64,000 nt of DNA from Ipomoea triloba (GCF_003576645.1 NC_044922.1:13623970-13687969); one strand, 5' to 3'. Positions 10,641 through 22,241 are shown, numbered from the stretch's first letter. A program made the numbers and translations. The notes: generated by a model from the sequence alone, not told the origin.

Positions 10641-11197
10641 CAACACTGTGAAATTTCATAAATACCCTCGAATCCCTCGATTTACACAGATAATTGACGC
10701 CAAATTGAGTAGAGTTTTTAATTTTTATACTCGAGCATTTAATTCCGGAAACAGTCAAACACCAAATCAATAATTTTGGTATACTTAAAAAGGCTACTCC
10801 AATTAAACTGTTATGGCTATATTTGGCAAACTTAACTGAAAAGTAACTTAAATCTGAAAAATAGTTGAGAAGCTATAAGCTCGAAGCTGGAAGAACTGTT
10901 ATGCTTAAAAGTGTTTGGTAAAATTAACTTTTTTGATAAGCTGATAAATGTAAAAAGACTACAAAGGATATCTTCATAAAATTTAAATAGTTTTAAATTT
11001 AAATATGTTTGTTTACATATTAAAATATAAAATAATGAAATCAATATATTTTAATAAAATATAAAGTAAGAACGTATATTTAAAAATATATAAAGTAAAA
11101 TAAAATGTTTATAATTCATAAGATTAGTTCATACAAAAATTATTGTTCAAACACAAATGTCAATTTGAAATTACAACCAAACATATTGAAAAGAAAA
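10641..11197. other. AT-rich spacer
   Basis: Strongly AT-rich sequence between the likely ICMT 5' end and the EXO70 relic. No gene, RNA or element boundary was recognised. Confidence 0.5.
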
Positions 11198-11257
11198 GGC
11201 CGTTGTCGGCCCAATCTCCCTTATCGGAGTCGTACTTCTCTAGTCCGTCGTCCATGA
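11198..11257 (+). pseudogene. EXO70 exon relic (60 bp)
   Basis: This stretch (CCCAATCTCCCTTATCGGAG, TCGTACTTCT, AGTCCGTCGTCCATGA) matches positions 14232-14291 of the first EXO70 gene with about five mismatches in 58 bases and in the same orientation. Similarity stops at ATGA, where Gypsy-type leader sequence begins. It is therefore what is left of another EXO70 copy, or a piece carried into a retroelement. Being 1.8 kb upstream of an intact same-strand copy favours an old tandem duplicate cut short by the insertion. Confidence 0.75.
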
Positions 11258-11910
11258 GTTGATTGAGGCGGTCTCCGCTCGGGGTGATATGTGTATTGCT
11301 TGAATCATGAGAGTTGCAAGAGTTAGACCTCAACCTCACCATTAATAGTAGGTAGCACGCTCGAGCTTGTATGTCGAGCTCTCAATGAAAACACCAATGA
11401 TGGAATTAATTAACTTGGGTGGACCGAATTAACCAAAACCAATAATTAATAAATAAAAAATAAAGACAAGATATTGTGTAGGAAAGATAAAGTTTTGTAT
11501 TAATGACTTTTGTAATGTGTTTACAAGATAGATAGTGGTAAGACAAGTAGATGAAGATGAAGATGTCCTAAATGAGGACAAAAAATGTTTATTTAAAGTA
11601 GTAAGCCTAACCAACTATCGGAAAATAGTGTTACTCAAGAGAATAGGTCTTCGCCTAACCGTTCTCGTAGGCCGACCCACTGGCTAACCTTGGAGGCCAG
11701 CCACCTCGGAGGTTGACCTTGTCGGCTAAGCCTCACCGTGGCATCCGTTTTCAATGTCATAGCCCACCACGGTGGTTGAGCTTGAGTCATGGGCCGACCT
11801 CGTGGTTGGCCTTGTCCACCTTGAGCTAACCTTGCCCGAGTTGGCTCTCAATCTTCTTTTGAGTTGATTTGCTTCAGTCCGGATTCATTTTTAATATATC
11901 TATCATATCA
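11258..11910 (-). mobile_element. Gypsy-type LTR with start of internal region
   Basis: Read on the minus strand, an LTR of about 513 bp (11910 down to 11398) begins TGATATGATAG and ends AATTCCATCA. It is followed by a leader of the Gypsy type (TTGGTGTTTTCATTGAGAGC) and about 120 bp of leader or gag-start sequence. The same LTR is present at 24217-26817 and partly at 22396-22475. The rest of the element and its second LTR are missing here, cut at the EXO70 relic. Confidence 0.7.
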
Positions 11911-12959
11911 AATGACCACTTAACTAAAAAATACATTCCGTAGAATTATTTTTAAAAATATTTAATTAATGAAAAAGTATCAAATGACACTTGAGCCAAC
12001 ACTACGATGATATTAAAATGAACATATTGATACTCTTTGAAAAGAAAATTATGTGTGTTCTAATGCGAAAAGTAAAATAAAAAGTATTATAATTACAGAC
12101 ACAGTTTATCGAATTAACATGAACTTTGATAGAAGAACCAACCAATTAATGTGTTGGACACCTACTTTTACATCATTTTCCATTCTCATAAATACACCAT
12201 AAAGCACCATAAATATTATACTTTTTGCAATAAATATTTGACAATAGAAGCAGTCTACATCCTTTAGAAAATATAGACACAAAACTATAAGTCAAAGGTT
12301 AACTTTTACAATTTAGTTGCAACTTTTTATCATGGCCACAGATTCTGATAATCATCTTAAAAAAAAAAAATATTCCAACAAAGTCACTTTTGTTTATAAA
12401 TATTAAAAAACTATCAATTTTATAACTCATAATAATTGAGAAGTATAAACTAATTTTACAGTCACCTTATAATTTGAATTAGAATTAGAAATGCAATTTT
12501 TACTTATAGTAAAGAGATCCAAATTGAATTACGATACTAATCACTTTTTTATTTTTTACGGATTAGTCATGCTTTTATCTTTGAAAATATATTAGACACC
12601 AATAATATAACTTTTATAAGTAATTATATATTTATATTGATCAGAAGAATAAATAACTATTTTTATGACTAATTAAGGATCAAATTTACAATTTGTAATA
12701 ATTAAAGATTAAATTAACACTTATTTTATGAGTCAAAAATGTGAACTTTACATCCATCACTCAACACACCCAAACTTTGATGGACTTAATCAACACATCT
12801 CTTTTTGACTTTATCTGATGTATAATCATAGAATAATAAACAAAAATAATAATAATACGGACTTGCGGAGTAATGTTCTACCACATCAGACATATACTTC
12901 GTAGTACTATGACCTTTGAAACTTTGACAAACTAACAAACAAAACAAAAAAGTACTCCA
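11911..12959. other. Upstream flank shared by both EXO70 genes
   Basis: 12110-12330 (ATTAACATGAACTTTGATAG.., CCAACCAATTAATGTGT, AATACACCATAAAGCACC) is nearly the same as 56030-56270. 12735-12830 is similar to 61785-61875. The duplicated unit therefore reached at least 1 kb upstream of the coding sequence. No gene in this stretch; it is AT-rich. Confidence 0.65.
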
Positions 12960-13022
12960 CGTTACCGCGTAGTCAACACCCATCGGCATTTTCAACCGTC
13001 CCGTGACTTCCCTCTATAAATA
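12960..13022 (+). promoter_or_regulatory. EXO70 copy 1 core promoter
   Basis: A TATA box CTATAAATA lies at 13014-13022, about 70 bp before the ATG. Just upstream, CCACGTTACCGCG-TAGTCAACACCC is kept almost unchanged in front of the second copy (about 62000-62030). It contains TAGTCAAC, whose complement holds the W-box core TTGAC bound by WRKY factors. Conservation through the duplication suggests a functional control region; WRKY control is inference. Confidence 0.65.
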
Positions 13023-13093
13023 CTTATTTCTCCAACTCTCTTTCAATACAATTCTAACACATTTTGTGAGAAGAAAACAGCGACACAGAAAAT

Positions 13094-14536
13094 ATGAGGA
13101 ACCCATCCTCGTCGCCATCGCCGCCTCATTATACATTTTGCGAAAAGCTATTGGGAGACACCATCGTGACCGTCGAACCGATGATCAGAAAATGGGACGT
13201 TCAGGCCTCTGCCACTTTCGCCAGAATATCGTACCTCTTCCGGGACAGTCCGGTGGAGGCGAAGCAGTTCCTCGGCTGCGTCGATGACTTGCAGCACGCA
13301 ATGCGGTTCTCCGTTAGGCATTGTTCGGATTCTGAGCTGCTTGTTCGTGCTCAGACTTTGATGCAGATTGCCATGAAGAGGTTGCAGAAGGAGTTTTACA
13401 CTATTCTTTCTGGGAACCGATATTTTCTCGATCTCGAAACCGTCTCGGCGAGGTCTTCCAGAGCGTCCTCGCAGTCAACTGTTCCAGATTCCGAAGGCGA
13501 TTCTCCGCAGGAAGACGGAGATGTTCTGGACAAAGTCGCCGGAATTTCAATCCCCGATTCTGCGGTTGCGTATTTGAAAGCCATTGCGACCTGTATGATT
13601 GGAGCCGGATATGGAAAGGAATGCGTGAAAGTGTATAACATGATCAGAAAATCGGTTATAGATGAGACGTTGTATGATTTGGGAATTGAGAAATTCAATT
13701 CTTCTCAAATTCAAAAAATGGACTGGGAAGTAATGGAGAGGAAGATTTTGAATTGGCAGAGCTGTATCAGAATCGCGGTGAAAACTCTTTTCCTCGGCGA
13801 GAGAATTCTCTGCGATGAAGTCTTCTCGGCTTTCGATCACATCAGAGAGTCGTGTTTCGCCGAAATCTCTAAAGACGGTGCGATCAATTTGTTTGGTTTC
13901 CTTGAATTGGCGGCTAAATATAAGAAGATATCGATCGAGAAGATGTTTCGGTATTTGGACCTTTACGAGGCGGTTTCGGACCTCTCGCCGGAAATTGAAT
14001 CGATTTTCAGCTTCGATTCTACTGTCGCCGTGAAGTCTCAGGCTGCAACGTCAGTGTCGAAGCTAGGCGACGCCATTAGAGCAATGTTGTCGGAGTTTGA
14101 GGCGGCGATACAGAAGGATTCCACAAAACCACCTCCAGGCGGCGCAATCCATCCGCTTACTCGGTACGTGATGAACTTCCTCGTTTTCCTCGCCGATTAC
14201 AGCGGCACTGTTTCCGAAATCATAGCAGACTGGCCGCCGTCGTCCCAATCTCCCTTACCGGAGTCGTACTTCTCGAGTCCGTCGTCCATGAACGACGATT
14301 CAACCGTCTCCACGAAGTTCGCGTGGCTCGTTCTCGTGCTCCTCTGTAAGCTAGACAGCAAGGCGCGACATTACGGAGACGTGCCGTTGTCTTACCTCTT
14401 CCTTGCCAACAACTTAAACTACGTCGTTTCCAAGGTCCGAAGCTCCAATCTAAGCCTCGTACTTGGATCTGATTGGATTTCGAAACAAGAAGGGAAGGTG
14501 AAACAGTTCATAGCAAACTATGAGAGATTGACTTGA
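13094..14536 (+). CDS. EXO70H-like exocyst subunit, C-terminally short (copy 1)
   Basis: This 480-residue single-exon gene matches plant EXO70, the exocyst subunit that tethers secretory vesicles at the plasma membrane. Family features in order: FCEKLLGDTI and IRKWD (about 15-40); VEAKQFLGCVDDLQHAM (about 54-70); the hallmark LVRAQTLMQIAMKRLQKEFY (about 84-103); ETVSARSSRAS; CVKVYNMIRKSVID; GAINLFGFLELA; PPPGGAIHPLTRYVMNFLVF; and FANNLNYVV-type YLFLANNLNYVVSKVRSS near the end. The wording of the hallmark region favours the EXO70H group. It stops directly after FIANYERLT, whereas full EXO70 proteins continue for roughly 130-150 residues, so the last helical bundle and basic lipid-binding tail are missing. 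The frame is otherwise undamaged. The start ATG follows a leader shared with copy 2. Confidence 0.88.
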   Translation: MRNPSSSPSPPHYTFCEKLLGDTIVTVEPMIRKWDVQASATFARISYLFRDSPVEAKQFLGCVDDLQHAMRFSVRHCSDSELLVRAQTLMQIAMKRLQKEFYTILSGNRYFLDLETVSARSSRASSQSTVPDSEGDSPQEDGDVLDKVAGISIPDSAVAYLKAIATCMIGAGYGKECVKVYNMIRKSVIDETLYDLGIEKFNSSQIQKMDWEVMERKILNWQSCIRIAVKTLFLGERILCDEVFSAFDHIRESCFAEISKDGAINLFGFLELAAKYKKISIEKMFRYLDLYEAVSDLSPEIESIFSFDSTVAVKSQAATSVSKLGDAIRAMLSEFEAAIQKDSTKPPPGGAIHPLTRYVMNFLVFLADYSGTVSEIIADWPPSSQSPLPESYFSSPSSMNDDSTVSTKFAWLVLVLLCKLDSKARHYGDVPLSYLFLANNLNYVVSKVRSSNLSLVLGSDWISKQEGKVKQFIANYERLT

Positions 14537-14993
14537 TCGAAAGTTAAAATTCAATTGTTTATAATAAAATTTAACAGTAAAGGAGGAATATGTATGATGT
14601 ACATTTTCATGATATTATTATACAATTTTTTGTTTTCATTTTCGTAAGTAAAGAAATCATGCATGCATAAATTACCAAATAACAAATCTATTATACAAAA
14701 CACATCTAAGTCGTTAATCTAATCTTGATCAATTGATCAGAATAAAAGAAAATTACAAAAAATAAAAAATAAAAAAAAATGCACACATCTTCCAAGAAGC
14801 TAATAAAGTAAATATAAACTAGAAGAAAAACTATGCACTCGAAGAAGGAAAATAATGTACCAAAAGATAAAATATATATTATCTTACACAAAATTATCAT
14901 AATGCCACTGCATTTATTTTTTAATTATTCTCCATTTGGGACAAAATCAATAGTTGAGATTTAATCCCATTTTTCACCTGGGAGAAACACCGA

Positions 14994-14995
<2 letters not shown>

Positions 14996-15039
<44 letters not shown>
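14996..15039. repeat. (TA)n microsatellite
   Basis: Uninterrupted TA dinucleotides over about 44 bp. Confidence 0.95.
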
Positions 15040-15040
<1 letters not shown>

Positions 15041-15258
15041 ATAGAAAATATACCTCGGTTATACCGCCTTATGAATACTATACGTATGCCTAGGGTATTG
15101 TATGGTTATTAGTCTTATAAAAGGTACTTGAATTCTTCATGATAGGGACTTTTGGGTCTCCACCTCTCTCTCTCTCTCAACAAGACCCTAGAAGTACTGT
15201 TCTCCCTTATCTCTAAACCTATGGAAGAACAATGAATTCTCTCATCATCTTAGTACTT

Positions 15259-15338
15259 TACATACATTGATGTACACATGAGTACAACATACATTGATGT
15301 ACACATGAGTACAAGGGTGAATTAATCTCTTATCATTC

Positions 15339-15365
<27 letters not shown>
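15259..15365. repeat. 27-bp tandem pair and (AT)n microsatellite
   Basis: ACATACATTGATGTACACAT-GAGTACA occurs twice head to tail at 15259-15314. A pure AT tract follows at 15339-15365. Confidence 0.85.
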
Positions 15366-15370
<5 letters not shown>

Positions 15371-15536
15371 CAATGTAAAACTAACTAAACCCCTAAGTTT
15401 ATACAAACCATCATTTTCATGCAATCTCATATACTAATAAAGTTAGGGGATTTTGCTAATAGAATTCTTATGTTTTCCAGCTCAACTTAAGAGCTCTAAT
15501 TTATGTATTTTCCTTTTTTTGTTTTTTTTTTTTTTG

Positions 15537-16023
15537 CAGTGTTGTAAAAATTCCGCCTAGGTGTTAGGCGCCGATCGACTACCTAACATATCACCTTAAA
15601 TGGTGGTCTAGGCGGTTGGTCGGCTAGGCGACTGCCTAGGCCGCTTAATCTCCGCCTAGGTCGCCTAAGCACCGCCTAGGCTTCCTAGGCGCCGACTAGA
15701 CCTCCTAGGCACAAACTAGTCAGACGGTTAACTATTGTTATGTTTTTTAAAATGGATTATTTCACTCAAAACAATAACGTTTTTAGTGAAATTACCCTAA
15801 ATTGTACAACCTCTAGATATTTTTTAGGTTAATATTTAATATTTTAGTATTAACTCTTAAAGTATTATATAATTTATAATTATTAGTCTTTAAAAAATTA
15901 AACATACTTAAACAAATTTTTAAAAAATAAAACAAATACACAAGCGCCTAGCCCTAGACTAATCTCGCATAAGCGTCCTAGATGCTATGCGCTCTCCGAG
16001 CGACTAGCTATTTTTTAACCATG
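15537..16023. mobile_element. hAT-like MITE rich in CCTAGGCG motifs
   Basis: About 487 bp, starting CAGTGTTGTAAAAA and ending TTTTTTAACCATG (imperfect inverted ends). The flanks TTTTTTTG and ATTTTTTG could be an 8-bp duplication with one mismatch, as for hAT elements. The first 180 bp are GC-rich and packed with CCTAGGCG/CGCCTAGG phrases that pair with each other. The right part repeats weaker versions (GCGCCTAGCCCTAG). Non-coding. Confidence 0.55.
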
Positions 16024-16115
16024 ATTTTTTGTGAAACTTTTATTCTTTAAATTTATTTTCGTTAGTAAATGCCTATTTTATAGCGCACATATGTTTTTTT
16101 ATTGGTTTTGGGGAT

Positions 16116-18141
16116 TGTTAGGAATACAGTGTAATTGTTTTGATGAACCAAATATGTAATTTTAGACCCCCCAATTTTATTTTGAGTCTAGCAACATTTT
16201 ATTCTAAGTCAAAGCCTAGTCAAAATTAGCAAGGATGAGTTGAAACTTACAATAGAGTATAAAATTATTTTATACTTGTAAATCGTTTGCTTCCACTAAA
16301 TAAAAATAGAAGAAGTGGAAAAATGATCGAGCACCGGAATAATCTTCGAAGCCAAGGTCACGAGTTCAAGTCTCGAATTAATTCTTTTGAAAGAATTAAT
16401 TTATCAATCAAGAGGAAGAGGATGACTAGCACAAAGTCAAAATTGAAGAAATATCAATCAAGAGGAAGAGGATGACTAGCACAAAGTCAAAATTGAAGAA
16501 GTCAAAGTGGAATGAGTTCAAATTGGAGAAGATGACATCTCAATCGAGAAGAGGATGACTTCAATCAATTGAAGGCGAAGATGCCATGCTGACTTTCCAA
16601 AATTGGAAAATAAATCAATCAGAATGAGGATGATTTCAATTCTAAATCAAGATGAGCATGATTTCAATTCTAAATTAGGATGAGGATGGCTTCCAAATTA
16701 GAAAACAGGATGACATCAATTCAATTTAGGATTTAGGATGAGGCTGACTTCCAAAAATGGAAAAAGGATGACTGCACCGGCGATAAGAAATTCGAAGGGA
16801 GAAAATCAAATATTTTCTAGCTGATATTATTTACGAAAAAGTCAATGATTTTTTTGGTGAAAATTATTTATAGCTCAAGCAAGAATCACGAAGTGAATTA
16901 TTGAAAAGAAATGTTTGATTTGTCAAAATCAAACGCAAACAAGTCAAATGTTCACACTACCAAAATGTGCAAGAAGTCAAAATTGGAGGCTTTACAAAGC
17001 CATACTTGTTAGATTGCTAGAAGACTTTTTGGGGGGATAAGCAAGCAAAATTCAAATTCATCTGACAAAGCCTACCAAGGACATTTGTTGTTGCAGATCA
17101 AGCTAGAAGAACTATCAGATCAAGTGAACATTCAAGTTTGAATATTCACAACGGACAAATAACTTTTTCAAGTTATAAAAGGAAGCAGACTTGAAGATGA
17201 AGATATGAACTTGTATGAACTTGTGAGATAAGATCTGGGAACAAGCTTGCCAAAAATTGAGAAACACAAGTTCTTGAGCTACAAACGTGAAAACACAAGT
17301 CTGAGAGAGAAGAAAAATATCTTCTTTGTAAAACTCATTTCTACTGAGTATATAAAAATTGAGTGTAGCTTTGTGCGAGACACTCGGGAGTGTAGCTTTG
17401 TGCGAGACACTTGGTTGTAGGAGCGTAGCTGGGTGTGACAAGCTCGGGAGCGTGGCTTTGTGCGAGACGCTCGAGATTGAGTGTAGTTGTGTGCAAGACA
17501 CTCGGAAAGTGCCGGGTTGGCGCAGTTCACTATTGTACCTGGCCTGGGTGATTGAAGATAGTGAAAACCTTCGTTGGAGTGAAAGGAAGAGAGTGGAGTA
17601 GGAGGTTTACACCACCTCCGAACCACTATAAATCTCTTTGTCACTTTACTTTACTTGCAGTAGCTTTATTTTTGCAAACTGATTTGAAGCTAATCCATTT
17701 ACTATTCATCTCATATTTATCTTATCATCTGGTTTGTGTGAAACTACTTTTTGCATGCAAGACATATCCTTATCATTCTGACTTATCTTTTATTATCTTG
17801 CTATTTGACTCACAACCCATTTCATACTTGTAAGTGAGATTGCACATCTGGGTTTGCATGTTTTCACGTATGCATGTGCACCAAATTTATACACTAATTA
17901 TTTGAGCTATTCTAAGTATTCCTAACGTGTTGCATGCAGTCTATCTCTTCATATTTACGTTGATTTAATTCATAACACTTTACCATTTTATTATTTCCGC
18001 TGTGCAATTCAAGTTGAATTTATTCACTTGAATTATTTTTGTTAAAGTGTTATAATATTTTGAATTGTTTGAAAAGTCTATTCACCCCCACCCCTCCCCC
18101 TCCTTCCCCTCTAGACTTTTCTCACCCTATCGAGACCAACA
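16116..18141 (+). mobile_element. Solo or orphan Copia LTR (~2.0 kb)
   Basis: It starts TGTTAGGAATACAGTGTAATT and ends with TATTCACCCCC..CCCCTCTAGACTTTTCTCACCCTATCGAGACCAACA. This is the same ground plan as the LTRs of the Copia element at 34048 (TGTTAGGAACATACT..TATTCACCCC..CTCTAGACTTGTACCCCATC..ACCAACA). It therefore belongs to a related but clearly older element. Inside are repeats of GTGTAGCTTTGTGCGAGACACTCGG (five variants, 17365-17505) and of AGGATGA(C/T)TTCAA-like units (16420-16770). No gag or pol follows. A five-base target duplication could not be confirmed. Confidence 0.65.
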
Positions 18142-18545
18142 TCGATATTGGTTTTGATTTTCGATTAATCTACTGTAGGATCGGAGACGTACTGTGTGTT
18201 GGAACAAGTTAAACTATTTTGTTAGATTGTAACCATTAGATTCACGGCTAAGTTTTATCCTAATTGTGTTTTTTTTTTCCCTAGAGTTAATCTAATTAGT
18301 GTATATATTTATTATATTATTTTTTAAACAATTAGGATAATGATTATTGCGTGTCTTCAATATCTTAGCTCGCTACTGTTACATCTCTTGGAACCCTATT
18401 ACATTTTGAATGTTGGCTGCTCTATGATGATTATTTACAGAACATGTCATTTAGTATTTGTATATATATACATACTGGTAAGAACACACAATCACCGTTG
18501 GAACATCCAAAAATTTGTATACCCTTAATAGCTTCAAATATTGCA

Positions 18546-21230
18546 ATGGCTGGCGAGTTCATCCTTGCTTCCCAACTAACTCCAGATTGCAGTAACAAAG
18601 CCATTTGTGTTTGATACGTGTGCACCTATGAGGTGTCTGAAAGCGAGCAAAATAAATGAGTTAATAGCAGAGTGAGTGTATTTTTCATGATGAGGAGGTT
18701 ATTAGCTACTCTTAAACTATATTAATGTTCTCTTTTTTTTTTTTTTTTTAAAGTACTGTTTTATAAGATTGTCTATTTAATATTATTGAATATACATGTA
18801 GGGTACTTTTATACATGCTCATATATCAAAAGGGGGAAAGGTTTAAGGAATTATTATTTTTATTTTTTGTATTACAAACTTTTTGAAGTTCAAGACAAGT
18901 AACCATTGTTACATGCTTAAATTTAAGCCCGATACGTTCGTGAAGGAGTACAAGAGAGTTCAATTTCTTAACAAGTTGTTTCAATTAAAGTGTATATCTT
19001 CATTGCTCCAAAAAGAATATATTGATGAGAAAATGTTGATAGGTATATTTTTTAAAAAGGTTTGCTTATTTATATTGTATCATGTTGTTATAATATAATA
19101 TTATAACTGTAATTGTTTTTGTTTAGATGTTATTAGAAGGGTTGTTGAAATATATTCACCTATGGAAAATGTGGTAGCTGGAAAGCAGGCAAGAGACTTA
19201 TTGATTTTGTGATGAAAGATGTAAAGTAAGTGTAATTATGTTATGTTTAATTTCAGTTATGTATTATTTATTTTTCATTATATGAAGAGTGTTTAGGAAA
19301 TATGAAGAAATTGTTTGAAACAAATGCAAACCAATGTTCTTTGTTAATTTAATGATTTTTTTTCTTAGTCAAAATCATATTTAATGTACTGTTTGGGAAA
19401 CATGTTGATAAATTTCTACCTTTTTTACAATTCAATCACAAAAGATCCCATGATAGTTTTGTTGCAATTGTGTAGGGTCAAGATTTTTGAAAGTAAGTAT
19501 TGTTTTATAATACATCTTATTTTGTTAATTTTTTTTCCCATTTCTTAGTGCATGTTTGTATGTGATTTACATATGGGGAGGCGCATATTTCATGCTCCTT
19601 TGATGCTAAATTTCTTCAATTTTTTTTTAGTGTTATCAATGTTTTTTTAAAAAATTTTTTGTGTTTATATTCCTGACATTGTTTTGTATATGCTGCAATC
19701 TACCATCAGAAGACAGAAATAAGAAATTACACCTTTAAGGAGTCTAGACTCTAAGTCTAGACTTTCTTTTTTGTTAAGTCAATTGGTAGTTCTTTGTGTG
19801 AAGACATTGTTGTGACTTCCTTGGATGAAATTTACTATAGGAAAGATGTTAAAAATTATTTTGGATTTTTCATTTTTCATTATACTTTGAATAAGTTTTT
19901 TTTTTTAAAAAGAAATTGTGATTCTGTCACAGCTTTGTGAGTATCGGGTGGTTGTTAGAATTGTTGGGATTGAGAGTGTAGTGAAATGGTACTACATGTA
20001 TGTCATGCAAGGGAAGTAGCTGTAACAAGAAGGTCATTCCACAAAATGGCTTGATGTACTGTAAGTAAGTGCGATCGGAGTTGGCAGGAGGGTAGTTAAA
20101 ATATAGGTTGGTAATTCGTGTCATGGACAGTACATGTGATGCTCCTATGTTGATTTGAGACCGTGAGTGTTTTGATTTGGTAGGCATTCTAGCCTCGAAT
20201 CTTAGAGATAAGTATTTTGAGGTAAATTTTCCTAATACATTAATTGGCCTGTACATTTATATTATTACTAGTATTTTGTACGCGCAATAATGCGCGAAAA
20301 TTCATGCCCAATATTAAAACATTAATAAATACAAATAATTAAAATTTATAATTCGAATTATATATATATATACACACAAATAATATATGTATTTTATACA
20401 CACATATATGATTTACCATTAATATAAATTTAATTAAAATATAATCAACTATTAAGTTAATTATATAATGATTTTAATAAAATGATAATTAAAGAATAGG
20501 AAAAAGATATGATAGATATAGGTGTATGGTAATAATGATGGAGTTAAAAGTAATGGTGTTATAACGGTGTAAGGGTAGTTTTGTATAACAAGAATGTAGT
20601 AGGGGCAATTTTGTCTAATAACATTGAAGTGTATAACATTTAAAGCAAAATGTATACATATATTAGCATACAAAAAGAGGGACATAAATCAAGAATATAA
20701 CCTTGATTGAGACTTATTATGTTTTTAGATAATTATCTAATTTATTCATCAATGGTTTTTTATTTTTTTTTTAATTAAAGCTGGGCATTGATGTAATTCC
20801 AGTTGAGTTGGAGTCTCTTTCTGGAATGTCATTGTTGTTTAGAATTGTTATGAAGAAGGAACACGTGGATAGTCTGCATTCTGCTTTTGTGGTTTTAGGT
20901 GTATGTAAATTAAAGATGTTGATATTTTGTCAAAATACTGTGGCAACTTGGTTTGTGATTTGGGCAGCACAAATCAAATTCAAGAGGTTTAAATAAAGTA
21001 ATATATATATATATTTTTGCTATAGCAGTGTCTTAAAATTTACAAGATTGTTTTGGAAAGGATAAAGATGATGATGTTGAATTGATAGGAGATGGTGAAG
21101 GAAAATCATCATGAAATATTGGAGGTTCTGTTATGAGATCTCTTATGCATGAATTCACAGAGATTGAAATTCTTAAAAGGCTTAGGACTGCAATAATTAA
21201 GTTTGGAAAAACTGTAGTGTCTTTCAATGT
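18546..21230 (+). pseudogene. RPA1-like (replication protein A 70 kDa) pseudogene
   Basis: Pieces of an intron-containing RPA1-like gene follow in order. Exon from ATG 18546: MAGEFILASQLTPDCSN, then an in-frame TGA, then YEVSES. 18883-19045: HCYMLKFKPDTFVKEYKRV, ending at a donor. 19126-19225: IRRVVEIYSPMENVVAGKQA, acceptor GTTTAG. 19374-19500: LFGKHVDKFLPFLQ, then a stop. 19930-20225: the zinc-binding C-terminal region (CKGSSCNKKVIPQNGLMYC, DSTCDAPMLI, ASNLRDKYFE) with several stops. 20785-20930: IPVELESLSGMSLLFRIVMKKEHVDS. These are OB-fold DBD-A, B and C parts in the proper order. Stops and frame changes show that it is dead. A Helitron end at 20268 lies inside the last intron. Confidence 0.75.
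20268..20700 (-). mobile_element. Helitron fragment, 3' terminus at 20268
   Basis: On the minus strand the sequence ends with a short hairpin (GCGCATTATTGCGC), then GTACAAAATA and CTAG at 20271-20268, with T next outside. That is the Helitron 3' signature. The AT-rich body runs to the right for about 430-500 bp, until RPA1-like sequence resumes near 20780. I cannot fix the 5' TC end. Confidence 0.6.
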
Positions 21231-21640
21231 TGTTTGTTGTGTTTTATGTGATGGTTGGAAAAATTGGCTATCTAAGTTTTATGTGGTGTGTGTGTGTGTT
21301 TTTTTTTAATGGCTGTGATAGTATTATTAGTATCCATTGTTATTTGAACTTTGGATTGTGTCCTTTGAATAATCTCATTTATGCTAATTAATGTTTATAG
21401 CAGAATTAGAGACTATTTATTTTGTTTAGTATTTTGATTATGATAGTATATCTTTTTTTATATTTTGATTCTGATAATATTAATAGTATTATTTTGTTTA
21501 CTTTTATGGGTTTGATTTTATAAATTTATTATTTTTCTAAATAAAAACAATTGATCATTTTGGAAAATGCAATGAGTTATTGGTTTCGAGCTTATTAAAT
21601 CAGTCCATTAGTTTCGGGTAAAAATTGATATATCTACAAA
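21231..21640. other. AT-rich spacer
   Basis: Sequence after the RPA1-like relic with a short GT run near 21285-21300. No feature recognised. Confidence 0.45.
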
Positions 21641-21736
21641 TAATTAGTCCACATATCCAACAAATGCTTTGTAATATACTTATAATGCATTTGGTAATTA
21701 GGAAAATTCAATTTTTAATAATTTAAAAATATGAAG

Positions 21737-21960
21737 AAAAACAGGTTAATTTGTATATTTTCTTATGAATTTATTATTATATATATTATTTTAATTAAAT
21801 TTATTATTATATGTATTATTTTAAAATTTAAAATATATACACACGAAAGTATATACAAAAAACATACTTTTAATATCTATATTAATAGTTATCGTTTTTC
21901 AAAACATTATCAACAATAAAGTTACTTGAATTTTATACCGTGCATTGCACGGGCAACTAG
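21737..21960 (+). mobile_element. Helitron 3' terminal fragment
   Basis: The sequence ends CCGTGCATTGCACGG (a 6-bp hairpin with a 3-nt loop), GCAA and CTAG at 21957-21960, followed by T. This is the classic Helitron 3' end. The 5' limit is uncertain; AT-rich body only. Confidence 0.6.
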
Positions 21961-22241
21961 TAGTATATATATGCGACGGTAGTATAAATAACCGCCGTGT
22001 ATTAAGTATATATTAGACGGCGGTTATTTAAAAATCGTCGTCTATTAAGTGACATGGTATATATTAGACGGCGGTTATTTAAAAATCACCGTCTATTAAG
22101 TGACGTGGTAAATAATAGACAGCTGTTTTAAAAAAGACTGTCGTCTATCTGTGACGTAGTAGACCCAAAATATATTAGACGGCAGTTATTTAAATAACCG
22201 CCGTCTATGCTGTGTCGTAATAGACCATTTATGTAGTAGTG
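21961..22241 (-). mobile_element. CACTA transposon terminal fragment
   Basis: Read on the minus strand the fragment begins CACTACTACATAAATGG at 22241, a CACTA-type terminus. It contains five or more subterminal copies of AGACGGCGGTTATTTAAA-like motifs in both directions (ATTAGACGGCGG, AACCGCCGTCTA). Only one end is present; the left side abuts a Helitron 3' end. The motif spacing is about 55-60 bp. Confidence 0.7.

Larger units (their letters stand above)
14537..15536. other. EXO70 copy 1 downstream region
   Basis: No EXO70 C-terminal coding sequence follows the stop in any frame I can read. The region is AT-rich and holds a (TA)n tract at 14996-15039, a pyrimidine-rich stretch near 15160-15180, and a doubled unit ACATACATTGATGTACACAT at 15259-15314 followed by (AT)n to 15365. 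Confidence 0.5.

Noticed and set aside
16340..16385. tRNA-like B box (GAGTTCAAGTCTC) suggesting a tRNA gene
   Set aside because: No cloverleaf can be built around it; it lies within an LTR.
17115..17644. Minus-strand ORFs with SVSHKATL-type repeats
   Set aside because: They are antisense to GCTTTGTGCGAGACACTC repeats within a Copia LTR.
16101..18156. ATTGGTTTTG on both sides of the orphan Copia LTR as target duplication
   Set aside because: The repeats are not adjacent to the LTR ends, and Copia elements make 5-bp duplications.
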